A stretch of DNA of 64,000 bases from an uncultured Bacteroidales bacterium (GCA_944320415.1 CALUHJ010000006.1:1-64000), one strand, 5' to 3'; positions 32,136-40,644 are shown, numbered from the stretch's first letter. A program made the numbers and translations. Notes: generated by a model not told the origin, from the sequence alone.

Positions 32136-33152
32136 TTAAAACATTTTCGCAAAGTTGCGCGGCTGTCTTTTTTCCCAGTCTTTTTTGTGATATGCGTAGG
32201 AAGCGATGAGAGGAACCACCGTTGTGGCTTCGGCATATACCATCTGCTCGTAGGTGGTGTCAACCTTGCCCCAGGAGCAAGCCTCTTTCAATGTGGAGGA
32301 AGAGCATGCCCCGTCCCTTACATCCGCAACCGTTATCTGCACAGCGTATTTGTGCATGTCAACCTGATGACCCAGCACCTCGGCACATACGACCGTATCC
32401 TGCGCGAAGTTCTTAGGCGTGCCGCCTCCCACCATGAACAGTCCCGTTGTGCCGGCCTTGATCTTTATGTTGGTCAATTCCAGAAAGTCCTTCACGGAAT
32501 CTATGCTCATGTGCCTGTCCGGTCTTTCCACCTGATGCATCACAAGGCCGAATCCTGCGGAACAGTCCGAAAAGGCAGGGCAGAATATAGGCACGTTGTT
32601 CTCATAGCAGGCCTGTATCAGCGAGTCCTTTTTCTTGGCGTTGCCTGCGGCAAGCCACTTGCCCAGTTCCCAGATGAACTCCCTTGAAGAGTAAGGACGA
32701 GGTTCGAGAGAGTCAGCCACAAGCTTGACGGTTGCGTCACAGTGTTGCAATTCCTCCTCGTCTATGTATGTGTCATATATCCTGTCCACGTAGTTGCTCC
32801 TCAAATACTTGTCATCGATGAAAGGCGTTCCCTTGTAGTGCTTGAATCCCAAGGCTTCGAAAAAATCCATGTCTATTATGGATGCGCCTGTAGAGACTAT
32901 GCAGTCCACCATCCTGTTTCTGACCATATCGACATAGACCTGCATACATCCTGCGGCCGATGTGCTGCCGGCAAGTGTAAGGATTATGGAGCAGTCCTTG
33001 TCGTTTATCATCCTCTGAAGAATATCGGCTGCGTTGGCTGTGTCTCTTGACGAAAAGGACATCTGACGCATTGCATCTATTATTTCAGTGGAGTCTATCT
33101 TTTTAATGTCCACATGCTTGATGGTTTCATTAAGCAAATCCTTCTTTTCCAT
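32136..33152 (-). CDS. Deoxyhypusine synthase family protein
   Basis: 338 residues. The family uses NAD and spermidine; in archaea and eukaryotes it modifies eIF5A, which bacteria lack, while some bacterial members make homospermidine. NAD-contact and fold motifs are seen: LTLAGSTSAAGCMQ, DCIVSTGASIIDMDF, PIFCPAFSDCSAGFGL, FMVGGGTPKNFAQD. The active-site Lys region SWGKV is in EACSWGKVDTTYEQMVYAEATTVVPL (about 297-322). The catalytic Lys is kept, so it is probably active as an aminobutyl or similar transferase; the substrate is unknown. Own TACTTTTG promoter element and terminator; it lies next to, but not in, the lysine operon. Confidence 0.88.
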   Translation of the reverse strand: MEKKDLLNETIKHVDIKKIDSTEIIDAMRQMSFSSRDTANAADILQRMINDKDCSIILTLAGSTSAAGCMQVYVDMVRNRMVDCIVSTGASIIDMDFFEALGFKHYKGTPFIDDKYLRSNYVDRIYDTYIDEEELQHCDATVKLVADSLEPRPYSSREFIWELGKWLAAGNAKKKDSLIQACYENNVPIFCPAFSDCSAGFGLVMHQVERPDRHMSIDSVKDFLELTNIKIKAGTTGLFMVGGGTPKNFAQDTVVCAEVLGHQVDMHKYAVQITVADVRDGACSSSTLKEACSWGKVDTTYEQMVYAEATTVVPLIASYAYHKKDWEKRQPRNFAKMF

Positions 33153-33190
33153 TTTGATTACGAATTAAAATTAAACCTGCAATTTTGCTG

Positions 33191-33198
33191 CAAAAGTA
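33191..33198 (-). promoter_or_regulatory. TAnnTTTG promoter element for the deoxyhypusine-synthase-like gene
   Basis: Reverse-strand TACTTTTG, 39 bp before the start codon. Confidence 0.55.
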
Positions 33199-33261
33199 GC
33201 ACTTTTTTCGTTCTAACGGACAAAAAGTTAGGGTGAAGGAACAGAAAAAACGGGCAGATAG

Positions 33262-33292
33262 TTTGTCAGAATGAAAAAATGACGTACCTTTG
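33262..33292 (+). promoter_or_regulatory. Promoter of tRNA-Ser(UGA)
   Basis: TTTG at 33262-33265, a 19-bp spacer and TACCTTTG at 33285-33292, a full match to the two-part Bacteroidetes promoter. It ends 5 bp before the mature tRNA. Confidence 0.75.
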
Positions 33293-33297
33293 CACAC

Positions 33298-33382
33298 GGA
33301 AAGTTGGCAGAGTGGTCGAATGCGGCGGTCTTGAAAACCGTTGATCTTCACGGGTCCGGGGGTTCGAATCCCTCACTTTCCG
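33298..33382 (+). tRNA. tRNA-Ser (anticodon UGA)
   Basis: 85 nt. Acceptor GGAAAGT pairs with ACTTTCC. D-arm GCAGAGTGGTCGAATGC, anticodon loop CTTGAAA (anticodon TGA), a long class II variable arm (GATCTTCACGGGTC) and T-arm GGGGGTTCGAATCCCTC are all present. Discriminator G; CCA is not encoded. Confidence 0.97.
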
Positions 33383-33491
33383 CAAAGTGTGTTTTTATTT
33401 ATGATTTATGAGTCGGGCATCGTATGAATTGCGTGTCCGATTTCTTGGAGGGAAATTGGTGTTGTGACAACACGGGATTTCCCTCTCTTAT

Positions 33492-33579
33492 GGAGAGGTG
33501 CAGGAGTGGTTGAACTGGCCCGCCTGGAAAGCGAGTAAACCCCAAAAAGGTTTCAGGGGTTCGAATCCCCTCCTCTCCG
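33492..33579 (+). tRNA. tRNA-Ser (anticodon GGA)
   Basis: 88 nt. Acceptor GGAGAGG pairs with CCTCTCC, the anticodon loop CTGGAAA gives GGA, and there is a long variable arm and a T-loop TTCGAAT. The anticodon stem has one C-A mismatch. CCA is not encoded. It lies 109 bp after tRNA-Ser(UGA) and could share its transcript. Confidence 0.96.
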
Positions 33580-33610
33580 CAATAAACGCTGAAAATCAGC
33601 AATTTACAAA

Positions 33611-33657
33611 ACAAACACCCAGTTTTACACCCAATAATGTAAAGCTGGGTGTTTTTG
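33611..33657 (+). terminator. Terminator after tRNA-Ser(GGA)
   Basis: Hairpin AACACCCAG plus TTTAC (33613-33627) with its complement (33639-33653), followed by TTTTTG. Confidence 0.7.
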
Positions 33658-33772
33658 TATTATTTAAGAATTATACTTCTATTGTTTCTATATGGACAAA
33701 AAATAAGGGAGCATAAGGAAGTGATTGGTATATTTCCTCATGCTCCTAGGCAATAACTCTATCGGTTGTTTT

Positions 33773-34024
33773 TTAAAGAGTAGATTCTGAAAAATCTAAT
33801 TCATATACAACTTCTCCAAGACTGTTTTTGCTGAAAATTCCAGTACAGATAAGTTCAGGGAAATCTTTAGTCCAAAAAGGTACAACGATTTCAGATTGAG
33901 TCGAAAACGTTATTTTTGTTTTTAACTCATCAGCTTGCTTTTCACAAATTGATTTTAATTTTTCAAAGCTATCAGTTGTTTTTCCACAGTGAATAGCTAA
34001 TTCTTGTTGATTTAATGCTGACAT
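33773..34024 (-). CDS. Small protein of unknown function
   Basis: 83 residues, no signal peptide. Charged helical N-terminal half (QQELAIHCGKTTDSFEKLKSICEKQADELK), then a short beta-rich part (TQSEIVVPFWTKDFPELICTGIFSK) and an acidic end. It begins 21 bp downstream of the QKDVT-type gene at 34046, same strand, so the two are likely cotranscribed. Codon use is A/T-rich like its partner. A real gene is likely from the position and length, but there is no family evidence. Confidence 0.5.
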   Translation of the reverse strand: MSALNQQELAIHCGKTTDSFEKLKSICEKQADELKTKITFSTQSEIVVPFWTKDFPELICTGIFSKNSLGEVVYELDFSESTL

Positions 34025-34045
34025 ACAAGTATTTATTTTAGGTTG

Positions 34046-34723
34046 TTATAAATCTTCTCCATTAGCTCTGTTGTATTCATTATCATAGAACATAGTAATA
34101 TAGTATTTCCCATAGAACTCAGAAATCATAAACCATACAGGTTTCTTTGACATCAAATACATAGCATATGATAACCCCATTTTTGTTATGTCTGTTTTAA
34201 CGTCATCTGTGGGATTTTCTAATTCTTTTTCAGAATATTTCTGGAGAATAATCTCTTTTATATCATTAGCGATAGCTAAAGAATCTGTAATTACAGGGTT
34301 TTGATAAAAGAGGGCTTCATATCTTTTACTCTTTACACCCATTTCATAGGATATATCTTCATCTTCTGGAATTGTGTAATCATCAAGGCTTGTATATTTA
34401 GAATTGTTCTTAAACTGTTGACATAATTTATTGAATCTAATTTTGATGTCAGTTTCGTCCATTTGATGCGCATCACATAGCATAATACGACACACTTTAT
34501 TGTTATTTGTTACTACATGCACATTTACCTGTGTGCCATTAAATTCTCCTTCTAAAATGTCTTTATCGGTTGTAGAGCTTACGAATCCTTTTTCTTTAAG
34601 TTTTTTAATCATTTCAGGCTTGAATCCATCTATAGGAATTCCCATAAATTTAGTGACATCTTTCTGGGCAAATGTAAAAATTGTAATTGTCAATAAGACG
34701 ATAAAAAAAACTATCTTTTTCAT
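34046..34723 (-). CDS. Secreted protein, paralogue of the 24456-25310 product
   Basis: 225 residues with a signal peptide (MKKIVFFIVLLTITIFTFAQ). Mature start QKDVTKFMGIPIDGFKPEMIKKLKEKGF; middle EGEFNGTQVNVHVVTNNNKVCRIMLCD and IKIRFNKLCQQFKNN; end YYITMFYDNEYNRANGEDL. It matches the protein at 24456-25310 along these blocks but lacks about 60 residues of its helical middle. The FMGIPIDG-type opening followed by a secreted mixed alpha/beta domain is a pattern I cannot assign to a named family. It sits in an A/T-rich block between serine tRNA genes, downstream of a strongly structured leader (34766-34974). Confidence 0.8.
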   Translation of the reverse strand: MKKIVFFIVLLTITIFTFAQKDVTKFMGIPIDGFKPEMIKKLKEKGFVSSTTDKDILEGEFNGTQVNVHVVTNNNKVCRIMLCDAHQMDETDIKIRFNKLCQQFKNNSKYTSLDDYTIPEDEDISYEMGVKSKRYEALFYQNPVITDSLAIANDIKEIILQKYSEKELENPTDDVKTDITKMGLSYAMYLMSKKPVWFMISEFYGKYYITMFYDNEYNRANGEDL

Positions 34724-34765
34724 AGCATTTCCATTATGCCTTCAGTTACCACAAGGCTTTGTTAA

Positions 34766-34974
34766 AACCACGAAGCGTGGAACTGTATGCCACACTCTTA
34801 CTTGAAGGTCGTAGGAAACCCTGAATACAGATGTAACAATAGCAGCCCACGCTATAGCGTGAGAACCACTATGCTATCCTTGTATTCAGATTGAAAATTT
34901 CCTACGTTTTCAAGTACAAGATAAGCATAACGCTTCTTAAATTCTAATACACTTTGGAATGTATCAACTCATTC
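34766..34974 (-). ncRNA. Structured RNA candidate (ncRNA or long leader)
   Basis: Reverse-strand transcript expected from TACCTTTG at 34981-34988. It would contain a GGAATG/CATTCC hairpin, an AAGC/GCTT hairpin, then a rod of about 116 nt (34800-34915). The rod's arms pair at ACTTGAA/TTCAAGT, TAGGAAA/TTTCCTA, CTGAATACA/TGTATTCAG and ATAGCA/TGCTAT around an apical CACGCTATAGCGTG. Last comes CCACGCTTCGTGG (34768-34780) followed by TTTT, a terminator-like end. No reading frame fits. It could be a free small RNA or an attenuating leader of the 34723 gene. It does not match tRNA or tmRNA; a 6S-like rod cannot be excluded. Confidence 0.45.
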
Positions 34975-34980
34975 CAATTG

Positions 34981-34988
34981 CAAAGGTA
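34981..34988 (-). promoter_or_regulatory. TAnnTTTG promoter element of the structured RNA
   Basis: Reverse-strand TACCTTTG, the only good promoter match between the 34723 start codon and tRNA-Ser(CGA). Confidence 0.5.
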
Positions 34989-35131
34989 TATATATTTTTT
35001 AAATATACAACAATTAATCATACTTCCATAAGACATATTACAAAGTAAAAGTACGTAATAAGGTAGGAAACAATTTATAGATTTAATCTGAAAAAGCCAT
35101 GGCATTATGCACATAATTCATGTAAAAACAC

Positions 35132-35139
35132 TACCTTTG
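35132..35139 (+). promoter_or_regulatory. TAnnTTTG promoter element of tRNA-Ser(CGA)
   Basis: TACCTTTG, 12 bp before the mature tRNA. Confidence 0.6.
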
Positions 35140-35151
35140 CAAACTGAATTC

Positions 35152-35238
35152 GGAAAGATGCCGGAGTGGCCGAACGGGACGGTCTCGAAAACCGTTGTAC
35201 GGGTAACCGTACCGAGGGTTCGAATCCCTCTCTTTCCG
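35152..35238 (+). tRNA. tRNA-Ser (anticodon CGA)
   Basis: 87 nt. Acceptor GGAAAGA pairs with TCTTTCC, the anticodon loop CTCGAAA gives CGA, the variable arm is long (TGTACGGGTAACCGTACC) and the T-arm is GAGGGTTCGAATCCCTC. Discriminator G, CCA not encoded. Confidence 0.97.
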
Positions 35239-35251
35239 CAAGAAGAAAAAC

Positions 35252-35293
35252 AAAAAAAAGAGTGTAAATCTTTCAATTTACACTCTTTTTTGT
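35252..35293. terminator. Bidirectional terminator after tRNA-Ser(CGA)
   Basis: AAGAGTGTAAAT (35258-35269) with its complement (35276-35287), A run before and T run after, between the tRNA and the converging nitroreductase-like gene. Confidence 0.8.
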
Positions 35294-35320
35294 TCAAATA
35301 GATATTCAACTGCATTTTCA

Positions 35321-35968
35321 TTATCCCTTGTCATTCCCCACGAATTGCACTTTGCCCATATTGCGCGGCTTGGCCTGCGGAACTTGGTCAGGATAACCGA
35401 AAGCTATGGCATACAACAATCTGTGAGTTGAAGGCAGGTTGAGTTTCTGCAATATCCCGGCACCATCCTCGGAATTGATAAAGCGACACAAGCCGCCAAG
35501 ACAACAGGAACCTATACCCATTGCATTTGCAGCCAGTATCATGTTCTCGCCCAACAGTCCGCAGTCAACCTGAGACAAGTCGTATGTCGTATCATAGGCT
35601 ATGAACACTATGACAGGTGCTCCGTATGACACATGGTGTCCGGCCTTTTCCAATTTCAAGACATTTGAAACATATTCGTTGTATAGAGAATCTATGTTCT
35701 CTATAAACCTCTGATTATTAACAACCCTAACCTCCCACGATTCCCTGCCTTGTCCGTTAGGTGCATTTATGCCGCACCACAATATTTCATGCATGGAAGC
35801 GGAGTCTATCTTGTCAGGCCTGTAACTTCTCACGCTACGTCTGGACATAATGTTTTCAATGACGACATTTTTCTTCGCAGTATCATTCCGCTTTGTTTCT
35901 TCAGTATTGCTACAACCTGCAAACACGACTGAAATCAGGATAAAAACAACCGTTATAATTCTTCTCAT
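35321..35968 (-). CDS. Nitroreductase-family protein with lipoprotein signal
   Basis: 215 residues. The N-terminus is a lipoprotein signal (MRRIITVVFILISVVFAGC, then SNTEETKRND as tether). Residues 35-215 are a nitroreductase/FMN fold: MSRRSVRSYRPDKI at the start with the Arg-Ser-Arg FMN-contact pattern, GINAPNGQGRESWEVRVV, LGENMILAANAMGIGSCCLGG and AIAFGYPDQVPQAKPR. The family reduces nitro compounds, quinones or flavins with NAD(P)H in the cytoplasm, so an exported lipidated member needs another electron source; the reaction is unknown. TATCTTTG element at 35993-36000. Confidence 0.88.
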   Translation of the reverse strand: MRRIITVVFILISVVFAGCSNTEETKRNDTAKKNVVIENIMSRRSVRSYRPDKIDSASMHEILWCGINAPNGQGRESWEVRVVNNQRFIENIDSLYNEYVSNVLKLEKAGHHVSYGAPVIVFIAYDTTYDLSQVDCGLLGENMILAANAMGIGSCCLGGLCRFINSEDGAGILQKLNLPSTHRLLYAIAFGYPDQVPQAKPRNMGKVQFVGNDKG

Positions 35969-35992
35969 AAATCACAATATCAATAAACACTG

Positions 35993-36000
35993 CAAAGATA
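35993..36000 (-). promoter_or_regulatory. TAnnTTTG promoter element for the nitroreductase-like gene
   Basis: Reverse-strand TATCTTTG, 25 bp before the start codon. Confidence 0.5.
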
Positions 36001-36017
36001 AGCAATATATACGAAAC

Positions 36018-36060
36018 GAGGACAGTCTGCTACTCCGTTCGCTAAGAGAGACTGTCCCCA
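36018..36060 (-). terminator. Hairpin downstream of the RND efflux operon
   Basis: GGACAGTCT (36020-36028) with AGACTGTCC (36049-36057), 20-nt loop. The following T content is modest, so termination is likely but not certain. Confidence 0.45.
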
Positions 36061-36094
36061 TTCGTGGCAAATGTTCGTCCGAACGTTATTTTAT

Positions 36095-37462
36095 TTAATA
36101 TCCTCCGCCCAAGGCATGGTAAAGATTTATAACGCCCTGTATGCGGTCGAATCTGTCGTTCACTATGTTCAATTCAGCCTGCAACAAAGCCTGACGCGCA
36201 GTGATTACCTCCAGATAGTTCTGCGAGCTGTACTGCATCAACAACTCCGAACTGCGCAATGCCGACTCCAAAGCCTCGGTCTGCTGCTTGTCCAATTCTA
36301 TCCGCTTGCGGGCCGACTGCCACTGCATCAAGGCATCGTTAACCTCTGCACCGGCATTAAGAAGACTTTGTTTGAAACTCAAGAGAGCTTCCTGCTGTTG
36401 TGCCTTGGCTATCTCCAGATTGGCAATGTTCTTACCCCTATTGAACAAAGGCTGTACAAGGGAACCGACCGCAGAGAACAACCAGTCGCCAGGATTGCTT
36501 ATCGCCGCACCGGAACCGTCCGACCAACCAGCACTTCCTCCCAGAGTTATGCTCGGGTAAAATGCGGAACGGGCCTGATTGGTGGCATAGTAAGCAACGG
36601 CCAAAGCCTGCTCAGCCTGCTTTACGTCGGGACGTCTGCTCAGCAACTGCAACGGAACTCCTGTCGAAAGAGTATCAGGAAAGCTCTGTGCATCAAGCGT
36701 AGAACGCTTTATCTGCTGCGGAGACAAGCCCAACAGTACGGAAAGAGAGTTCTCTATTTCATTTATCTGTCTTTCGGTCGAAACTATCGACGCCTCAACC
36801 GACAATCTGTTTGCCTCAACCTGAGCCACTGCCATCTCTGTGGTCTGCCCGGCATCCTTCATGGCTTTCATAACCCTTACATTATCCTCCCATGTCTCGG
36901 CTGTACGGCGCATTATCCTTAGCTGTTCATCCTGCATGAGCAGGGTGTAATAGCTGTTGGCTATGGTTGCAACCAACTGCGTCTGCACGGCCTGACGGTA
37001 TGCTTCGCTCTGTTCCACGGCCGCCTTGGCTCCGCGTTTGGCGTTGAGCAACTTGCCGAATATGTCTATTTCCCATTCGGAAGAAGCCGCCAACTCATAA
37101 GACTTGGACGGTGCCGCTCCTCCCACGCTGTTGAGTGTTCCCTGTGCATTTAAGGACAAGGACGGAACATAAGCCAATTTTGACGAAAGCAGAAGAGCTT
37201 CAGCTTCCTTAACCTTCAGACGCGCTATTTCAAGATCCGTATTGTTCTTCAGTCCGGTATCTATCAAAGCCTGCAGATTCTCATCGGTGAACAATTCCCT
37301 CCAAGAAAGCATTGCAAGCGACACCGTGTCCTCCTGTACGGACGCCTGTCTGTAAAGGTCGTCCGAAACCTCCATGTCGGGACGTTCGTACGACTTGTAT
37401 ATGTTACAGGAACTTATGCCAAATACGATGAACAGACACGGCAATATCTTTTTCATATTCAT
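36095..37462 (-). CDS. Efflux outer-membrane factor, TolC/OprM (NodT) family
   Basis: 455 residues. Lipoprotein signal with Cys near 19 (LPCLFIVFGISSC). Two outer-membrane-factor repeats follow with the usual motifs (WRELFTDENLQALIDTGLKNNTDLEIA; ARSAFYPSITLGGSAGW; SRRPDVKQAEQALAVA). It forms the trimeric channel through the outer membrane for the RND pump encoded just upstream. Order on the strand is adaptor, pump, channel with gaps of 12 and 5 bp, so one operon. Substrate unknown; it is the last gene and is followed by a hairpin. Confidence 0.95.
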   Translation of the reverse strand: MNMKKILPCLFIVFGISSCNIYKSYERPDMEVSDDLYRQASVQEDTVSLAMLSWRELFTDENLQALIDTGLKNNTDLEIARLKVKEAEALLLSSKLAYVPSLSLNAQGTLNSVGGAAPSKSYELAASSEWEIDIFGKLLNAKRGAKAAVEQSEAYRQAVQTQLVATIANSYYTLLMQDEQLRIMRRTAETWEDNVRVMKAMKDAGQTTEMAVAQVEANRLSVEASIVSTERQINEIENSLSVLLGLSPQQIKRSTLDAQSFPDTLSTGVPLQLLSRRPDVKQAEQALAVAYYATNQARSAFYPSITLGGSAGWSDGSGAAISNPGDWLFSAVGSLVQPLFNRGKNIANLEIAKAQQQEALLSFKQSLLNAGAEVNDALMQWQSARKRIELDKQQTEALESALRSSELLMQYSSQNYLEVITARQALLQAELNIVNDRFDRIQGVINLYHALGGGY

Positions 37463-37467
37463 AGTCT

Positions 37468-40400
37468 TTATTTTTTTTCTGACAATTCTCTCTTATCGTT
37501 ATTCAAACCTCTTTTGCGTTCAGGCATAACCTTTTCCTGTATGTATTGGAATATCATGAACAAAGGCGGCACTATGAACAGCAACGCTATCGTTCCTATG
37601 AGCATTCCGCCTACTGTACCCACGCCGATTGAGGTATTTCCGTTGGCTCCCACACCTGTCGAAAACATCATAGGCAACATTCCGAAAATCATGGTGAAGG
37701 ATGTCATCAATATAGGACGCAAACGTACCTGCGCGGCAGAAATGGCTGCCTGCATTATAGTCATTCCCTGACGTCTTCGCTCCGAGGCGTATTCGGTAAG
37801 CAATATGGCTGTCTTGGAAAGCAAACCGATAAGCATTATAAGACCTATCTGTAAATAAATATTGTTTTCCAATCCAAACATCTTGGCAAATAAGAAACTG
37901 CCTGCCAATCCGAAAGGAACCGAAAGTATCACAGCCAAAGGAACGAACAAACTTTCGTACAAGGCACACAGTATAAGATATATAAACACCACGCATATTA
38001 TGAATACGACTGTCGTGGTGTTGCCGGTACCGGCCTCCTCACGCGACATTCCTCCGAATTCGTAACCGTAACCGGAAGGCAATACGTCTGCAGCAACTTC
38101 CCTGACGGCATCTATGGCCTGTCCGGAACTGTATCCCTGGGCAGCAGCACCGTTGACCGTAATGGAAGAGAACAAATTGAACCTGTTCAATATCTCCGAA
38201 CCATACACTCTTGTAAGTTTCAAATATTGGCTTATAGGGCTCATTTCTCCGGAGCTGTTACGTACATACATGTTGTTCAAAGATTCGGTATCTAGACGAA
38301 ACTCCGGCGAAGCCTGAATCATAACCCTGTAAAGTTTGGAGAACCTGTTCATATTGGAAGCGTACACTCCTCCTACATACCCCGAAAGAGTGCTCAACAC
38401 ATCTGAAGGCGATACACCGTTGCGCTTGCACAATGCTGCATCAACTTCTACAAGATACTGAGGGAACTTGGTATCAAAGGAAGTTGTGGCACGACCTATT
38501 TCAGGACGTTTTTTAAGTTCTTCTATCAACTTGCGTGTATAGACAAGCAAATCTTCCGTACTTCCTCCCTTCTTATCCTGAACAATAAGCTCAAAACCGT
38601 TGTTTATACCGTAACCAGGAATCATTGGAGGAGCAAAAGCCATGATGTCTGCGCTGGAAATAAAGGCTGTACGACGATGTATCTCGTCTATAACATCCTG
38701 TTGCGAATCATTCTTACCCTTACGTTCACTCCAATCCTTCAACTTTACTATAAACATACCGTTAGATGCACCCTGTCCGCTCATCATGGAATTACCCGTA
38801 ATATTTGAATAAACCCTTATCTGAGGTATCGTCTTCAGACAACTGTCTATCTGGTCCATTACCTTTTTAGTTTCATTGATACTGTTGCCCGGTGAAGTGC
38901 GCACATCTACAAAAACCGTACCCATATCCTCATTCGGAACAAGACCTGTCTTTGTTGTAGTTATAAGCAATATAAGCCCTCCTCCTGCTATTACAAGCAA
39001 TACTATCGCGAGCCATTTACGTTTCAACATAAACAATACTCCCCCCTTGTATTTCAATACAAGTCTGTGAAAAACAGCATCGAAAGCCATGTGAAAACGG
39101 GAAGAAAAGCTCAACTTTCCACCATCAATTGCCGTTTGGTGAGGTGTCATTATCAAGGCACAAAGAGCTGGACTCAACGTCAATGCATTAAGCAAGGATA
39201 TGGCTACTGCTGCTGCCATTGTCAAACCGAACTGAGTATAGAATGTACCTGTGGTACCTCCTATGAAACTAACCGGTATGAACACAGCCATAAATACGAG
39301 CGTGGTAGTGACCAAGGCCGAGGTAATTCCGTCCATGGCATCGACAGTCGCATCATAAGCTGACGTGTATCCCTCATCAAACTTGGCTTGTACCGCTTCG
39401 ACAACCACAATGGCATCATCCACGACAGTACCTATCACCAGTACCAAAGCAAATAATGTCAGCATGTTCAAGCTAAAGCCTACAAGCAAAAGAAATGCGA
39501 ATGTGCCTATAAGCGATACGATTATTGACAGTGCTGGAATAAAGGTTGAGCGAAAACTCTGCAAAAACACATAAACCACCAATACAACCAATATTATCGC
39601 CTCTATAAGAGTTTTGACAACATTTTTGATGGATGCATCCAGAAAATCCTTGGTACTCATCAAATCAACTATTTCCATGCCTTTAGGCAAAGTCTTGGAT
39701 ATTTCCTCTACTTCACGATCTATATCCTTGATAATCTGATTTGCATTAGAACCTGATGTTTGTGAAATCATTATGTTGCAACCAGGATGTCCTTTCACCT
39801 CGCCTATAAAACCATAACCCATAGCTCCAAGTTCTATTGTCGCTACATCCTTTATTCGCAATACTTCACCATTAGGTAAAGACTTTACCACAAGATTTTC
39901 ATAATCCGTTTCCTTTTCATAACGTCCGCGATATTTAAGTACGTACTGAAAAGTATTTTGAGATTCCGCTCCCAAAGTACCGGTAGCCGCTTCAACATTC
40001 TGTTCTCCCAATACGGCCGTAATATCCGAAGGCATCAACCCGTATTGCTGCATTTTATTGGGATCAAGCCATATACGCATAGAATAATCATAACCAAGTA
40101 CATTAACCTCTCCCACACCGGCAATACGCGACAAACGAGGCTCTATGTTTATTTTCATGTAATTTGCAAGAAATTCCTCATCAAAGGAATTATCCGGACT
40201 GTAAACGGCCAAAGCCTTTATATTACTGGTCTGTCTTTTTCGTACCGTTACACCGCTTCGTGTAACCTCCGCAGGCAATACTCCCTGTGCGGTTGCTATA
40301 CGGTTCTGCACGTTAACCGTTGCCATATCTGGGTCAGTACCCTGTCTGAAATAAATATTGATACGTGCCGAACCGCTATTGGTAGCGGTAGATGTCATAT

Positions 40401-40632
40401 ACATCATGTTTTCCACACCATTCAACGCTTCCTCAAGAGGAACTACAACACTTTTCATAACAGTCTCCGCATTGGCTCCAGTATAATTGGCCGATACGCT
40501 TACTGTAGGAGGTGCAATTTCGGGAAACTGTTCAATAGGCAAGCGTGAAAGTCCTATAAGTCCCAATATAAGAATAAGTACAGATATGACACCTGCCAAT
40601 ATGGGACGATCTATAAATGTTCTTATTTTCAT
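37468..40632 (-). CDS. RND efflux pump, HAE1 (AcrB/MexB) family
   Basis: 1054 residues, usual length. Twelve membrane helices in the 1+5+1+5 pattern with two large periplasmic loops. The N-terminus FIDRPILAGVISVLILILG and the paired Asp in helix 4 (VLVIGTVVDDAIVVVEAVQ), which carry the proton relay, are present, as is PFGLAGSFLFAKMFGLENN near the C-terminal half. It uses proton entry to drive hydrophobic compounds out through the TolC-type channel. Multidrug, bile-salt or metabolite export are all possible. A divergent LytS/LytTR pair and a direct-repeat operator nearby suggest regulated expression. Confidence 0.97.
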   Translation of the reverse strand: MKIRTFIDRPILAGVISVLILILGLIGLSRLPIEQFPEIAPPTVSVSANYTGANAETVMKSVVVPLEEALNGVENMMYMTSTATNSGSARINIYFRQGTDPDMATVNVQNRIATAQGVLPAEVTRSGVTVRKRQTSNIKALAVYSPDNSFDEEFLANYMKINIEPRLSRIAGVGEVNVLGYDYSMRIWLDPNKMQQYGLMPSDITAVLGEQNVEAATGTLGAESQNTFQYVLKYRGRYEKETDYENLVVKSLPNGEVLRIKDVATIELGAMGYGFIGEVKGHPGCNIMISQTSGSNANQIIKDIDREVEEISKTLPKGMEIVDLMSTKDFLDASIKNVVKTLIEAIILVVLVVYVFLQSFRSTFIPALSIIVSLIGTFAFLLLVGFSLNMLTLFALVLVIGTVVDDAIVVVEAVQAKFDEGYTSAYDATVDAMDGITSALVTTTLVFMAVFIPVSFIGGTTGTFYTQFGLTMAAAVAISLLNALTLSPALCALIMTPHQTAIDGGKLSFSSRFHMAFDAVFHRLVLKYKGGVLFMLKRKWLAIVLLVIAGGGLILLITTTKTGLVPNEDMGTVFVDVRTSPGNSINETKKVMDQIDSCLKTIPQIRVYSNITGNSMMSGQGASNGMFIVKLKDWSERKGKNDSQQDVIDEIHRRTAFISSADIMAFAPPMIPGYGINNGFELIVQDKKGGSTEDLLVYTRKLIEELKKRPEIGRATTSFDTKFPQYLVEVDAALCKRNGVSPSDVLSTLSGYVGGVYASNMNRFSKLYRVMIQASPEFRLDTESLNNMYVRNSSGEMSPISQYLKLTRVYGSEILNRFNLFSSITVNGAAAQGYSSGQAIDAVREVAADVLPSGYGYEFGGMSREEAGTGNTTTVVFIICVVFIYLILCALYESLFVPLAVILSVPFGLAGSFLFAKMFGLENNIYLQIGLIMLIGLLSKTAILLTEYASERRRQGMTIMQAAISAAQVRLRPILMTSFTMIFGMLPMMFSTGVGANGNTSIGVGTVGGMLIGTIALLFIVPPLFMIFQYIQEKVMPERKRGLNNDKRELSEKK

Positions 40633-40644
40633 ATCGTTTTACAA

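Noticed and set aside
33399..33716. Short open frames across tRNA-Ser(GGA) on both strands
   Set aside because: They run through a certain tRNA gene and its terminator.
34800..34915. Transposon terminal inverted repeats (miniature element)
   Set aside because: Pairing occurs in several separate blocks down to a small apical loop, with a promoter before and a terminator-like stem after, which suits an RNA better. No target duplication was found, but the idea is not fully excluded.
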